Assembly (NCBI GenBank): GCA_025449845.1
Contig: JANWIP010000007.1
Location: forward strand, 62,001-126,000
Origin: Solirubrobacteraceae bacterium
Lineage (GTDB): Bacteria; Actinomycetota; Thermoleophilia; Solirubrobacterales; Solirubrobacteraceae
Direction of reading: 5' to 3'
Length of the DNA stretch: 64,000 nucleotides
Every line of letters starts with the position of its first letter. Positions within the stretch are counted from its first letter, which is position 1. Positions 36,769 through 45,446 of the stretch are shown in pieces. A model generated the notes under the pieces. It had not been told where the DNA came from and made no database searches. It saw only the letters and a list, made by a program, of their open reading frames with translations. The position numbers and the translations under genes were made by a program.

Positions 36769-36833
36769 TGTTACAAGCGTGTTACAAGCTTTTCCGTGAC
36801 CGCGAATGGCCGGGGTTTGAGCGTGTCACAAGC
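36769..36833. promoter_or_regulatory. Three phased TGTYACAAGC boxes
   Basis: TGTTACAAGC at 36769-36778 and 36780-36789 and TGTCACAAGC at 36824-36833, starting 11 and then 44 bases apart, that is on the same helical face. The second and third boxes extend to GCGTGTYACAAGCTTT. They lie between the divergent ndh and amidohydrolase genes and look like operator sites for one regulator. Confidence 0.55.
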
Positions 36834-36876
36834 TTTAAAGAAATAGGCTGCCGTCGATGAGCGACACTGCCTGCCC

Positions 36877-38007
36877 ATGAGCGCATCCCTCTATCGCGAC
36901 GCGTTGGCCCCTTTCCTGGCCGATGCCCAGCGCCTGCTGCCTGACGGGGGGGAAATCTTCGACGCGCACACCCACCTGGGCCTTGACGAGGACGGTCGCT
37001 CATTGACCCTTGAGCAGCTGCTGGGCCAGTTGGACGACGCCGGCGCCAGACGCGCGTGCGTCTTCCCGCTACACGATCCCGAGCGCCGTCCCGCCTATCG
37101 TGTGCCCAACGAACGCGTGCTCCGATGGGCGGGCGAAAGCGAGGGCAGGCTGATCCCCTTCGCGCGCCTGGACCCGGCGGAAGAACCTATCGCCGAGGGA
37201 GAGCGCTCGCTGGCGGCAGGCGCCCGGGGGATCAAGCTGCATCCTCGTGCCCAGGCGTTCTCCTTCGATGGCCCCGAGATGGACGGCATCTTCAAGCTTG
37301 CCGGCGAAGCCAAGGTGCCGATTCTGATCCACGCCGGGCGCGGCATGCCGCCGGTGGCCGACGGCCTGGCCAATGTCGCTCTGCGCCACCCCGATGTCGT
37401 CCTGATCCTCGCCCACGGCGCGATCTGTGACCAGGGCATACTCACTTCACGCCTGGCCGATCACCCGGGCGTGCTCTACGACGTCTCCTGCTTCTTCGCG
37501 CTGGATGTCGTCGAGCTGCTGGCGCGCGTGCCCATCGAGCGCATCGTCTTTGCCTCAGATCCTCCTTATGGCAGGCCATCGAGCGGCCTCTATCTCGCCT
37601 TGCGCGTGGCCTCGCAGGCCGGTCTGGACGAGGCTTCCCTGCGAGGCCTTCTGGGTGGAACCATGGCGGCGCTGGTCGACGGCCACGGCCTGCCTGCTGT
37701 TACCCCTCCCCGCCGTGGCGCCTCAATCACTCTCGCCGGCCGCCTGGCACGTGTTTACGGCTATGGCAGTCTCGCGGGCCCGGCGATCTTCGCGGGTGTT
37801 GTGGACCAGGCGAAGGCGATGATCGAAATGGCCCTTGCGGCCTGCCGCGATCCCGAGCCTGGAGAGGTCGGGCAGGCGCTTGAGACGATCGGCGCGGCCC
37901 TTATCGCGGCCCAGGGGCTGTTGGAGACAGACAACGGCGCGCCTGCCGCGCTCGACCTGCTGTTCCGCTCGATGGCGCTGGCAGCTACAGAGGTGCCAGA
38001 AACCTAA
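36877..38007 (+). CDS. Amidohydrolase-family metal-dependent hydrolase with C-terminal extension
   Basis: A 376-residue protein. The TIM-barrel part resembles amidohydrolase-2 (PF04909-like) proteins: metal-binding EIFDAHTHLG at residues 27-36, GIKLHPRAQAF, VPILIHAGRG, LILAHGAICDQ and FASDPPYG with the catalytic Asp. The last 110 residues (from about ITLAGRLARVYGYG) are helical and outside the usual domain. The ATG at 36877 follows a region with phased repeats. Substrate unknown. Confidence 0.8.
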   Translation: MSASLYRDALAPFLADAQRLLPDGGEIFDAHTHLGLDEDGRSLTLEQLLGQLDDAGARRACVFPLHDPERRPAYRVPNERVLRWAGESEGRLIPFARLDPAEEPIAEGERSLAAGARGIKLHPRAQAFSFDGPEMDGIFKLAGEAKVPILIHAGRGMPPVADGLANVALRHPDVVLILAHGAICDQGILTSRLADHPGVLYDVSCFFALDVVELLARVPIERIVFASDPPYGRPSSGLYLALRVASQAGLDEASLRGLLGGTMAALVDGHGLPAVTPPRRGASITLAGRLARVYGYGSLAGPAIFAGVVDQAKAMIEMALAACRDPEPGEVGQALETIGAALIAAQGLLETDNGAPAALDLLFRSMALAATEVPET

Positions 38008-38041
38008 AGAGGCGCGGAGGGGCATGGGAAATTTCTACTTT

Positions 38042-38079
38042 GTTAGCAATGGTCTATACAGATAGATACCATTGCTAAC
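38042..38079. terminator. AT-rich inverted repeat between convergent genes
   Basis: GTTAGCAATGGT (38042-38053) and ACCATTGCTAAC (38068-38079) form a perfect 12-base-pair stem with a 14-base loop. It lies between the convergent amidohydrolase and prmA genes, so a bidirectional terminator is the simplest reading. The TTAGCA/TGCTAA arms recall the CIRCE heat-shock operator but the spacing is wrong for it. Confidence 0.55.
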
Positions 38080-38099
38080 CAAACAGAAAAATGGGGAGT

Positions 38100-38184
38100 G
38101 GCACTGCACCGCACACATCCATCCAGGGGGCATCCACCGGGGGGACATCCACCGGGAGACCCATCGGGGGGTATCCATCGGGGG
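38100..38184. repeat. Degenerate CATCCACCGGGG tandem repeats downstream of prmA
   Basis: Short units of 15-18 bases containing CATCCACCGGGG or CATCGGGGG variants fill the gap between the inverted repeat and the prmA stop. No reading frame of note. It resembles the other slipped-repeat intergenic regions here. Confidence 0.5.
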
Positions 38185-39123
38185 CTACCGCGAGGGGGAG
38201 ACGCTGCTCAACCAGACCGCTGCCCACTCTCCGCCATGACGGCGCTCATGCTCGTGGAGACCTAGCCGCTCGTGGAATGCCGCGACAACCTCGTCGGCCT
38301 CCTCTCGCAGGAGCCCGCTGAGGACCATGCACCGGGGCGGATCGCCAGCGAGTGACCCGGCAAGGTCCAGCAGCAGAGGCCTGACGAGGTTAGCCAGCAG
38401 AATCGGGACGCTCTCGCCTTCGATTCGTGGCAATGCCTCACGGCGCAAATCGAAGCGCCGCGACTCGATCGTGACGCCATTGGCCCGTGCATTCTCGCGC
38501 GTAGCCTGAACGCTCTCGGGATCGTGATCGAGGCCGAGCACCGGCGCAAAGCCGATTTTGGCAGCGGCGATGGCAAGCACTCCGGAGCCGCAGCCTATGT
38601 CGAGCAGCGGGCCGCGAGGAGCGGATTCCCGCGAGGCAAGCGCCAACAGCAACTCAAGACACATGCGCGTGGTGTCGTGAGCGCCGGTGCCAAAAGCCTG
38701 CCCGGGGTCGATGACGATCTCCTCGGTGCCTGGCAGGCAGGCCGCAGGCTCCCAAGGAGGACGTACACGCAGGGCGGGCACGGCGTGTAGAGCGGGTATG
38801 CCGTGCAGATCTGGCACGCCGCGCAGACCCGGCAGACCCGGCACGTTGGCAGGTGCATCGATCACGATCGGGCGGTGAAAGCGCTTCCAACGCTCGGCCC
38901 AGTCATCGGGCAGCTCAGTGGTCGATACCTCAACAAGCGCGGAGCCCGCGGCAGCGCGCAGATCGGGCAGCTCGGGCAGCTCCCCAGGCGCTCCGTAGAC
39001 GGCGAACTCGACAAGCGCCTCGTCTATATCAAGCTCCTCGACGCCCGAAGGCGCAAGCGCCAGCAGCTCGGCCAGAGCCAACTCGGCGTCCTCGCGGCGG
39101 ACGCGCAATGCCAGGCGGATCAC
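38185..39123 (-). CDS. prmA: Ribosomal protein L11 methyltransferase
   Basis: SAM-dependent methylation of ribosomal protein L11. The 312-residue protein has the SAM motif [19 protein letters not shown] preceded by [21 protein letters not shown], then [16 protein letters not shown], a variant of the NxxxPL methyl-acceptor motif. Residues 92-117 hold an unusual insert of hexapeptide-like repeats ([18 protein letters not shown]) in the linker between substrate and catalytic domains. ATGA overlap with dnaJ. Confidence 0.93.
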   Translation of the reverse strand: MIRLALRVRREDAELALAELLALAPSGVEELDIDEALVEFAVYGAPGELPELPDLRAAAGSALVEVSTTELPDDWAERWKRFHRPIVIDAPANVPGLPGLRGVPDLHGIPALHAVPALRVRPPWEPAACLPGTEEIVIDPGQAFGTGAHDTTRMCLELLLALASRESAPRGPLLDIGCGSGVLAIAAAKIGFAPVLGLDHDPESVQATRENARANGVTIESRRFDLRREALPRIEGESVPILLANLVRPLLLDLAGSLAGDPPRCMVLSGLLREEADEVVAAFHERLGLHEHERRHGGEWAAVWLSSVSPSR

Positions 39124-40256
39124 GCGGCCTGGCTGCGCAAGGCACGGCGCAGCTTGGCGAACATCGAGTCCTCGGAGCGCAGGTTCTCCTCGGTGATGGT
39201 CTCGCTGAACTGACCCAGTAGCTCGCGCTGCTCCTGGGTGAGGCGACGCGGGATGATGACGTTGACGAGCACGCGCAGATCGCCATGCCTGCCACGGCGC
39301 AGCGCGGGCATGCCCTGACCGCGCAGCACGATCACCTCGCCTGGCTGGGTGCCAGCGGGCACCTCAAGCGGCGTCGAGGAGGCGTCCTCCAAGGTCGGCA
39401 CCTCCAGGGTGCCGCCCAGCGCCGCCAAAGGCGCGGGGACGTCAAGCACCGTGATGAGATCGTCTCCTTCGCGCACGAAGCGCTCGTCGGGGCGCACTTT
39501 GATGAGCACATAGAGGTCGCCGGCGGGCGCACCGGCCTGACCCGCATGGCCTCGACCGGAGATGCGGATGCGCTGGCCGTCTGAGATGCCAATGGGCACA
39601 TCCACATCGATCGAGCTCCTCGCCGTGCGGCGCCCGCGTCCGTGACAGTCCTTGCAGGGATCGGAGGCGACGCGTCCATCGCCATGGCAGACATCGCAGG
39701 CGATGGTGCGCATCATCTGGCCGAAGGGGGTGCGGGTGACCGCCTGCAACTGCCCGGCGCCGCCGCAGCGCTGACAGGTCTCGATCGGCGTGCCGGGCTC
39801 GGCGCCGTTTCCGTGACAGTGCTCGCAGCGCTCGATCGCCTCGAAGGAGACCGACACGCTGGCGCCCTGAGCGGCCTGCAACAGATCGACCTCGACAGCC
39901 ACGGCGATATCTCCCCCCGGCGCTGGCCCACCCCCGGGGCCTCGACCTCCGAAAGGACTGCCCCCGCCGAAGAAGGCATCGAAGAGATCGCCGATCGAGC
40001 CGAGACCATCGAAATTGGGGGCGTAGCCACCGGAGCGCAAGCCCTCGTGGCCATAGCGATCGTAGGTGGCGCGGCGCTCCGGATCGGAGAGGATCTCGTA
40101 GGCCTCGGCGGCCTCCTTGAACTTCTCCTCGGCCTGCGGATCGTGCGCGTTGACGTCGGGGTGCAGTTCGCGCGCCAGCATGCGAAATGCCTTCTTGACC
40201 TGCTGCTCGGAGGCGTCGCGGGAGACGCCCAGCACCTCATAGCAATCGCGGGGCAT
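39120..40256 (-). CDS. dnaJ: Chaperone DnaJ
   Basis: Hsp40 co-chaperone of DnaK, 378 residues from ATG 40256 ([15 protein letters not shown]). J domain with HPD in [12 protein letters not shown], a Gly/Pro/Phe-rich linker, four CxxCxGxG zinc repeats ([32 protein letters not shown]), and the C-terminal substrate domain. It follows hrcA by 13 bases; hrcA-dnaJ-prmA is a common actinobacterial order. grpE and dnaK are not here. Confidence 0.97.
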   Translation of the reverse strand: MPRDCYEVLGVSRDASEQQVKKAFRMLARELHPDVNAHDPQAEEKFKEAAEAYEILSDPERRATYDRYGHEGLRSGGYAPNFDGLGSIGDLFDAFFGGGSPFGGRGPGGGPAPGGDIAVAVEVDLLQAAQGASVSVSFEAIERCEHCHGNGAEPGTPIETCQRCGGAGQLQAVTRTPFGQMMRTIACDVCHGDGRVASDPCKDCHGRGRRTARSSIDVDVPIGISDGQRIRISGRGHAGQAGAPAGDLYVLIKVRPDERFVREGDDLITVLDVPAPLAALGGTLEVPTLEDASSTPLEVPAGTQPGEVIVLRGQGMPALRRGRHGDLRVLVNVIIPRRLTQEQRELLGQFSETITEENLRSEDSMFAKLRRALRSQAA

Positions 40257-40269
40257 CGTGCTCAGGGTG

Positions 40270-41298
40270 TCAGTTCTCGCCGTAGGCGTCTTCGACGAAA
40301 CGGGAGAGCTCGATCGCGGCCTCGCGCACGGTGGGGATCGCCTGCGCATAGTCCATGCGCACCGGGCCGATCACCGAGACGGTGCCCAGGCGGCGCCGCG
40401 CGACCCCGTAGCCGGAGGCGACGAGCGCGAGCGAGCGCATCGCGGGGTTGGAGTTCTCATGGCCGATGCGCACATACACCCCGGGCTTGCTGAGCGCCGC
40501 GCGCAGCACGTCGAGCAGCGCCACGCGCCGCTCCAGCAGACCCATCAGCTCGTTGATCTCGGTCACCTCGGCGAGGTGGTTATCGGCGGAGAACAGACGG
40601 GAAGTACCCTCAACGTAGAGCATGTCCTCGGCCTCAGAGCCCAGCGCGCCGATGGCGGGCGCAAGACGATCGAGGAACGCGCGCTCGGTGGCCGGGAGGG
40701 CGGGATCGACAAGGCGCTGATGCACCATACGCGCCCCCAGGTTGAGACCCACCAGGCGCTCGTTGAGATATTCCCCGGCCCAGGCAAGCAAACCTGGATC
40801 GATCGGCCCCTCAAGCGTGGCCAGCACCTTGGAGACGCCGCCGGTGGATGTGATGATGACCGCCATCACCATGCGCGGCTGCAGAGCCAAGACCTCAACG
40901 TGGCGGATCGTGGCCGTGTTGGCAGAAGGCGCGGAGACGACCGCGAGCAGGTTGGTGACCTGCGAAAGGGTCTCGGTGGTCACGCGCATCGCGTCCTCCA
41001 CCTCCTGGCGGGTGACCGACAGATCCAGTCGCGGGGCCGGCAGCAGACCCTGACCGGTGCAGAGCATGCGATCGACCACATAGCGGTGGCCGGCATCGGT
41101 GGGGAGACGACCGGCCGAGGTATGGGGATGGTCGAGCAGCCCCATCTCCTCCAGCAGCGCCAACTCGTGGCGCACCGTCGAGGCCCCGCAGTCAAGCTCG
41201 GGGTCGGCGGCGATGACCTTCGAGGCGACGGGCTGGCCTGTGCGCTGGTAGCCGTCCACGACGTGGCTGAGAATGCGCTCCTGCCTGGCGGTGAGCAT
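40270..41298 (-). CDS. hrcA: Heat-inducible transcription repressor HrcA
   Basis: Represses heat-shock operons by binding CIRCE. The 342-residue protein has the N-terminal winged helix [27 protein letters not shown] (opening), [16 protein letters not shown] and [20 protein letters not shown], then the GAF-like and C-terminal regions ([26 protein letters not shown]). I see no CIRCE element in 41299-41424, so the target operons must lie elsewhere or the operator has diverged. Confidence 0.96.
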   Translation of the reverse strand: MLTARQERILSHVVDGYQRTGQPVASKVIAADPELDCGASTVRHELALLEEMGLLDHPHTSAGRLPTDAGHRYVVDRMLCTGQGLLPAPRLDLSVTRQEVEDAMRVTTETLSQVTNLLAVVSAPSANTATIRHVEVLALQPRMVMAVIITSTGGVSKVLATLEGPIDPGLLAWAGEYLNERLVGLNLGARMVHQRLVDPALPATERAFLDRLAPAIGALGSEAEDMLYVEGTSRLFSADNHLAEVTEINELMGLLERRVALLDVLRAALSKPGVYVRIGHENSNPAMRSLALVASGYGVARRRLGTVSVIGPVRMDYAQAIPTVREAAIELSRFVEDAYGEN

Positions 41299-41311
41299 GG
41301 TTGTGATTGTA

Positions 41312-41412
41312 GAGGTGGGGTCCCGGAACTCCTGGCGAGGGGTGGGTCTGGAAACCCCGATGAGGTGGGTGCGGGAACCCTGACGAGGTGGAGTGTGGGA
41401 ACGGAACCCGCG
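41312..41412. repeat. Four diverged ~24-base repeats upstream of hrcA
   Basis: Units beginning GAGGTGGG or GAGGGGTGGG and containing GGAAC/GGAAA plus CCC recur at about 41312, 41337, 41362 and 41385. They occupy the whole gap between the HadB-like stop and the hrcA start. They may be slipped copies or carry operator function for hrcA. Confidence 0.55.
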
Positions 41413-41424
41413 ACGCGCGAGCGC

Positions 41425-41814
41425 CTAGATCGTTATCTCGGCCTCGGCATTGCGAATGATCTGCTTGCCGTCCTGCTCGGCGACAGTATCGATCGTGGCG
41501 CGCCCATCGGCGGCCTCGCGCACGGTGCCGGTGACAAGCACCTCCTGCTCGGGCACGCCCATGCCGCGGAACTGCACCGAGAGGCGCTTAAGATGCTCGG
41601 GGCCCCCTGCCGCCTCGGTCTGGGCGCGAGCGACCTGCGCCATGCTCCAGAGACCGTGCAGGATGCGCCCGGGTAGACCGACGGCGCGCGCGAAGTCCTC
41701 GTCGATGTGGATGGGATTGAAGTCACCAGAGGCACCGGCATAGCGCGCGGTCAGGTACTTGTCGGGCGTGACGCGCACCTCGGGAATCGAGGCGCCAATA
41801 AAGAGATCGGCCAT
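41425..41814 (-). CDS. MaoC-like hydratase, HadB-like subunit
   Basis: A 129-residue hot-dog fold protein from ATG 41814. It carries the MaoC hydratase active-site segment GASGDFNPIHIDEDFARAVGLP (catalytic Asp and His) and GRILHGLWSMAQVA. In mycobacterial HadAB, the B subunit supplies the catalytic residues and A the substrate tunnel. Here the partner lies immediately upstream (2-base gap). Role in (3R)-hydroxyacyl dehydration of fatty acids is inferred from this pairing. Confidence 0.85.
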   Translation of the reverse strand: MADLFIGASIPEVRVTPDKYLTARYAGASGDFNPIHIDEDFARAVGLPGRILHGLWSMAQVARAQTEAAGGPEHLKRLSVQFRGMGVPEQEVLVTGTVREAADGRATIDTVAEQDGKQIIRNAEAEITI

Positions 41815-41816
41815 GG

Positions 41817-42257
41817 TCAAACTCCTCTGACGATGTCGGTCCAGGTGCCGCGGCAGACCTGCTCGCCGCGCTGATTGACGGAGATGGACTCAAAGACGTA
41901 GTAGCCGCGCCCGTCCTTTTCGGAGATGTCCTTGACGGAGGCGGTGGTCGTGATCTCATCGCCGGCCACGACCACGGGTCCCCACTCGAACTCCTGGCCG
42001 CCGTGGACCATCATCGCGAAGTTGAGTTCGATCTCAGGGTCGAAGATGGGCGGCCCCACCGAAGGCGCGCAGTAGACGACGGCGAACATGGGCGGCGCGA
42101 CCACATCGGCGTAGCCGGCAGCACGAGCGGCCTCGTGGTCCAGGTGCACCAGGTTGGTCTCGCCGACCGCCCTCGAATACTCCTTGATCTTCTCTCGCCC
42201 GACGGCATAGAGCGTGGGCGAATAGGTCTTGCCGATGGCTTGCGTATTGACTGGCAC
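41817..42257 (-). CDS. MaoC N-terminal-domain protein, HadA-like subunit
   Basis: A 146-residue hot-dog fold protein. GTG 42257 has a good Shine-Dalgarno (AAGGAG) at the right distance. The sequence GREKIKEYSRAVGETNLVHLDHEAARAAGYADVVAPPMFAVV is typical of the FAS1-type dehydratase N-terminal domain; it lacks the D-x4-H catalytic pair. It is encoded directly before the HadB-like protein and probably forms a heterodimer with it. Confidence 0.85.
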   Translation of the reverse strand: MPVNTQAIGKTYSPTLYAVGREKIKEYSRAVGETNLVHLDHEAARAAGYADVVAPPMFAVVYCAPSVGPPIFDPEIELNFAMMVHGGQEFEWGPVVVAGDEITTTASVKDISEKDGRGYYVFESISVNQRGEQVCRGTWTDIVRGV

Positions 42258-42335
42258 CGGGTGGAGCTCCTTGCACAGAGGATGGAGGTTGCGGCGGGGC
42301 AGTCTACCGCCCCGCCGCAACTACCGGAAGGCCGC

Positions 42336-42776
42336 TTAGAAGACGACGTCCTCGCCGCTGCCTGCCCCAACACCAGCTGGCTCGCCATCCTCGTGCGCGC
42401 TATCACCGCCTGGGATCTCCCCAGCGTGGCGCTGAGCACCAGCGGGAGTGTCGAGGAACTGCACTGCTTGGCCGACCACATTGACCGCCTGGCGCTTCTG
42501 CTGGTCGGAGGTCTCCCACTCGCTCCACTCCAAGCGCCCATCGACGACGACACGGGAGCCCTTGCGCAGGTAGCGATCGATGTTCTCTCCTTGCGGTCCA
42601 AATACCGAGACGTCGAAGAAGTTGGGCCGCTCCTGATAGGCGTCACCCTCCTTGCGCATGCCATTGCAGGCAAGTCGCAGGCTGCATACGCTCTGCCCTG
42701 AGGGCACCGCGCGCAGCTCGGGATCCCGCGTGAGGCGCCCAACGAGAATGACGCGATTGATGTCTGAGTAGGACAT
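42336..42776 (-). CDS. ssb: Single-stranded DNA-binding protein
   Basis: A 146-residue OB-fold protein from ATG 42776: DINRVILVGRLTRDPELR, NFFDVSVFGPQGENIDRYLRKGSRVVVDGRLEWSEW. The C-terminal third is Gly/Ala/His-rich and ends GEDVVF; the usual acidic DDDIPF tip is replaced by this weaker version. It stands alone, not beside rpsF/rpsR, so it may be a second, paralogous SSB. Confidence 0.93.
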   Translation of the reverse strand: MSYSDINRVILVGRLTRDPELRAVPSGQSVCSLRLACNGMRKEGDAYQERPNFFDVSVFGPQGENIDRYLRKGSRVVVDGRLEWSEWETSDQQKRQAVNVVGQAVQFLDTPAGAQRHAGEIPGGDSAHEDGEPAGVGAGSGEDVVF

Positions 42777-42888
42777 GTTGTGTTGTTCCTTTGGGTTGCG
42801 ATTGCACCCCCCGTCAAGGAACATACGCCGCGCTGGCGATGGTTCTCTGGAGCGACGCAAAGATGGCGGGAGCCAACATCTGACTGCC

Positions 42889-42942
42889 GTTCAAGCCTTG
42901 AGGCGGTAGCCAACGGTTCAAGCCTTGAGGCGGTAGCCAACG
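42889..42942. repeat. Exact 27-base tandem duplication of a gene 3' end
   Basis: The unit beginning GTTCAAGCCTTGAGGCGGTA lies at 42889-42915 and again, unchanged, at 42916-42942. The second copy holds the last nine codon positions and stop of the response regulator (stop at 42918-42920); the first is the same sequence past the stop. Sequence identity suggests a recent event. Confidence 0.9.
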
Positions 42943-43664
42943 CCCCTGACGTTGATGACCCACCGCTCGGTGGAGACGAGTGCGAGCTTGCCGCGCAGGC
43001 GACATGCGTGGCTGTCGAGGGTGCGCGTGTAGGAAGGCACCTGCAAGCCCCATAGAGCGCGCAGCAGATCGTGCTTGGTGAACACCCGAGTTGGCTCTTG
43101 GGCGAGGTGCAGGAGCAGCGCGTATTCGCGTGGGCGCAGACGGATGGGACGATCATGCAGCTCGACGGCGCGTGAACTGGTGTCGATCAGCAAGGGACCA
43201 ATACACAGGCGCGGCAAAGGCGGCTCAATCGAAAAGGTGGCCCGTCTGAGGAGCGATTGCAGGCGTGCCCGCAGCTCCAGATAGTCGAGGCCATTACCGT
43301 CTTGATCCCACCCTGCCGAGCGAGCGAGGTAGTCATCGGCGCCGGCGGCAAAGGCGCGCAACAAATCTATCGGACGGGCGGGTGAGCCGAGAACAATGAC
43401 CGGCAGATGTTCTTGCCAGGGCCGATCGCCGTTGCGGATCTCAGCGAGCAGTTCGAGCGCGCCGGAAGACGGGTCAAGGTGCCCGAGCAGGATCAGCGCA
43501 GGCGGCGAGATGACAGCCAGCGCCCGCGCGTGCTGGGCGGTGTGGGCGAAAGCGCTGCGGTAGCCGTCGGCCGTCAACTGTTCAACGATTGGTCCTCCAA
43601 TCTCAGGATCGTGCTCGATCACAAGAATCGACGGGCCGTCCTCCCCCTTCAACCTCAGCTCCAC
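42918..43664 (-). CDS. OmpR-type response regulator with degenerate receiver
   Basis: A 248-residue protein: receiver-like domain (residues about 13-125) and OmpR winged helix (about 150-248: RPIRLRPREYALLLHLAQEP, RALWGL, TLDSHACRLRGKL, VINVRGVGYRLKA). The phosphoacceptor position reads LILLGHLDP, with Gly where Asp is expected, and the conserved Lys before Pro is missing (DDYLARSAG). It is therefore probably not controlled by phosphorylation. It follows the 275-residue gene by four bases; no histidine kinase is near. Confidence 0.9.
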   Translation of the reverse strand: MELRLKGEDGPSILVIEHDPEIGGPIVEQLTADGYRSAFAHTAQHARALAVISPPALILLGHLDPSSGALELLAEIRNGDRPWQEHLPVIVLGSPARPIDLLRAFAAGADDYLARSAGWDQDGNGLDYLELRARLQSLLRRATFSIEPPLPRLCIGPLLIDTSSRAVELHDRPIRLRPREYALLLHLAQEPTRVFTKHDLLRALWGLQVPSYTRTLDSHACRLRGKLALVSTERWVINVRGVGYRLKA

Positions 43665-43668
43665 CAGA

Positions 43669-44496
43669 TCACCCCAGCTCGACCTCGCGCGGGGAGATGC
43701 CTAGTCCGCGGCGAGCGATGAGGGCCAGCACATCGCTATGCACCCAGGGCGTCGGATCGTTCTCTCCGGGGTTGGGGTGCAGGCCTACGCGCCGTGCGAG
43801 CCAGCTGGTGTCGCCATAGGTCTTGCCGCGAGAATCACGTTTGAAGCGCCCACAGCGATTGGTGATCTCATTCATGCTGGTCCCCTGAGCGAGAGCTTTT
43901 TGCACGGCTTCGCGCAGGCCTCGGTTGAGCACGATGGGGCTTGTATTCACCCGGTCCAGCTCGCTGCGCAGCGTCGAGACGGACAGGCGCTTGTTGTGGC
44001 GATGGAGCGAGACCGCGCGAGCTGTGAGAGCACGCACAGGCTGATAACTCTCCAGCGTGGCGATAACCATACGCAGACTGAGCGGCCTGGCATCGCCATC
44101 GCAGCTTGCCGAGGGGACGCGATGCCAGCGCAGCTCAGGGATAGCGATGCCCTCGCTGCTGGCAAGCAACTGATATGCGTGACCATGGCTGTCGAGCAGC
44201 TCACCGTCATCGCTTGGGTTAGCCTCGGGCTCGTCGTGATGACCCTCGGCAAAAGGTGCCAGCGACAAGTCCGCAGGGGTGAGCGAGCGGCAGAGGCGGC
44301 CACCTGAGTGGCTCAGGTAGTCACGGCAGATGAGAGCCGCATTGGCGGGAGGCTCATCAGCGGCAAGGTGAGCCACCAGCCTGCGATCGCCCCGAGTGCT
44401 GGCATCGCGGTCGATGACGAGCACCGTGCCACCCAAGCCTGGTCGCGTGAGGACCTCGCGGAGACGGCCTTGGGGGTCGGAGTAGCGTGCAAGCAC
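43669..44496 (-). CDS. Unknown protein with possible HTH region
   Basis: A 275-residue protein I cannot place in a family. It opens MLARYSDPQGRLREVLTRPG from GTG 44496, and the frame is open another 30 codons upstream without a usable start, so an N-terminal truncation or missed start is possible. Residues 9-60 contain VLVIDRDAST and DRRLVAHLAADEP. The C-terminal part (GTSMNEITNRCGRFKRDS, DTSWLARRVGLHP) looks like a helix-turn-helix. It is coupled to the response regulator gene, suggesting joint function. Confidence 0.6.
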   Translation of the reverse strand: MLARYSDPQGRLREVLTRPGLGGTVLVIDRDASTRGDRRLVAHLAADEPPANAALICRDYLSHSGGRLCRSLTPADLSLAPFAEGHHDEPEANPSDDGELLDSHGHAYQLLASSEGIAIPELRWHRVPSASCDGDARPLSLRMVIATLESYQPVRALTARAVSLHRHNKRLSVSTLRSELDRVNTSPIVLNRGLREAVQKALAQGTSMNEITNRCGRFKRDSRGKTYGDTSWLARRVGLHPNPGENDPTPWVHSDVLALIARRGLGISPREVELG

Positions 44497-44638
44497 CTTG
44501 CTCTCTTTGTCCGACCGATTGGCAAAGGTGCGCCCCTGCGCAAGAAATTGGTTCCAAGCCTGGAAGGCAAGTCGCCTGGCTTGGACGGCTCAAGCCACTC
44601 GTCGACGCCCGTCCATCCCATCCGTCAACGCCCGCCGC

Positions 44639-45406
44639 TCATGCTGCTTCGCCAACGCGTACAGCAAGAATCGCGATGTCGTCGCGCAACCTGCCTCCGC
44701 CGCGGACAACCGCCAACTCCTCAAGCAGTCGCGTAAGCTGTGGGGGCGCCAAATCGGCGTGGCCGGCGAGCTGGCTGCATAACTCCTGGGTTGACAACGT
44801 GCGCGTGGGCGCGCCCGCGTCACAGAGACCGTCGGTGTAGAGCACGAGCGTCGCGCCGTCAGGCAACGAGACTTCGACATCATCGAGGTGGGGCCGCGGA
44901 AGCACCCCCAGGAAGGTGCCGGCGACCCGCGGACAGTGAGCTTCCAGGCCAGCTCCAAGCAGCACCGGAGGTGGATGTCCGGCGCTGGCGATAGTCGCCC
45001 TGACAGGCCGCGCAGCGAGGTCGATACGCGCGACGATCGCCGTAGCGAAGCGCACCGCGAGGTCGTGACTGAGCATGATTTCGTTGACGGTCCTCAACAC
45101 CTGAGCCGGACTTGTCTCGCGGAAGGCGAGCGCGCGAATGCTGTGACGCACCATCGCTGTGAGCGCGGCCGCGTCGGCGTCCTTGCCACAAACATCGCCG
45201 ACGACCAGCCAGCAGCCCGAAGGGCGCAGGAAAGCGTCGTAGAAGTCACCCCCAGCCTCGCTGTCCTCGATGGCCGGACGATAGACGGAGGCCAACTGCA
45301 GGCCCTCGACTGCTGGAAGGGCGTCGGGCAGCAGGCTGCGCTCAAGCGTGTGGGCTACCTGGAAGAGACCCTCGCGGCGCTGGCGTCGTGTCGTCCATGC
45401 GAGCAT
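44639..45406 (-). CDS. SpoIIE-type PP2C serine phosphatase
   Basis: A 255-residue stand-alone SpoIIE/PPM phosphatase domain from ATG 45406 (GTG 45412 also possible). Metal-binding Asp residues lie in GGDFYDAFL, VGDVCGKDADAAALTAMVR, LYTDGLCDAG and RLRDDIAILAVRV. ASAGHPPPVLL is another hallmark. Such phosphatases act on anti-sigma antagonists. No PAS, GAF or receiver domain is attached and no STAS or kinase partner is in the window. Confidence 0.92.
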   Translation of the reverse strand: MLAWTTRRQRREGLFQVAHTLERSLLPDALPAVEGLQLASVYRPAIEDSEAGGDFYDAFLRPSGCWLVVGDVCGKDADAAALTAMVRHSIRALAFRETSPAQVLRTVNEIMLSHDLAVRFATAIVARIDLAARPVRATIASAGHPPPVLLGAGLEAHCPRVAGTFLGVLPRPHLDDVEVSLPDGATLVLYTDGLCDAGAPTRTLSTQELCSQLAGHADLAPPQLTRLLEELAVVRGGGRLRDDIAILAVRVGEAA

Positions 45407-45446
45407 CGACACTGCCTACGGTAGAACATACCCGAAGGTTGGTATG

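Noticed and set aside
38042..38079. CIRCE heat-shock operator
   Set aside because: Arms resemble CIRCE (TTAGCA/TGCTAA) but the inner sequence and the 18-base gap do not fit, and it lies between two gene 3' ends. A terminator is simpler.
41312..41412. CRISPR array
   Set aside because: The repeated units are degenerate, contiguous, GC-rich and without unique spacers; no cas gene is present anywhere in the window.
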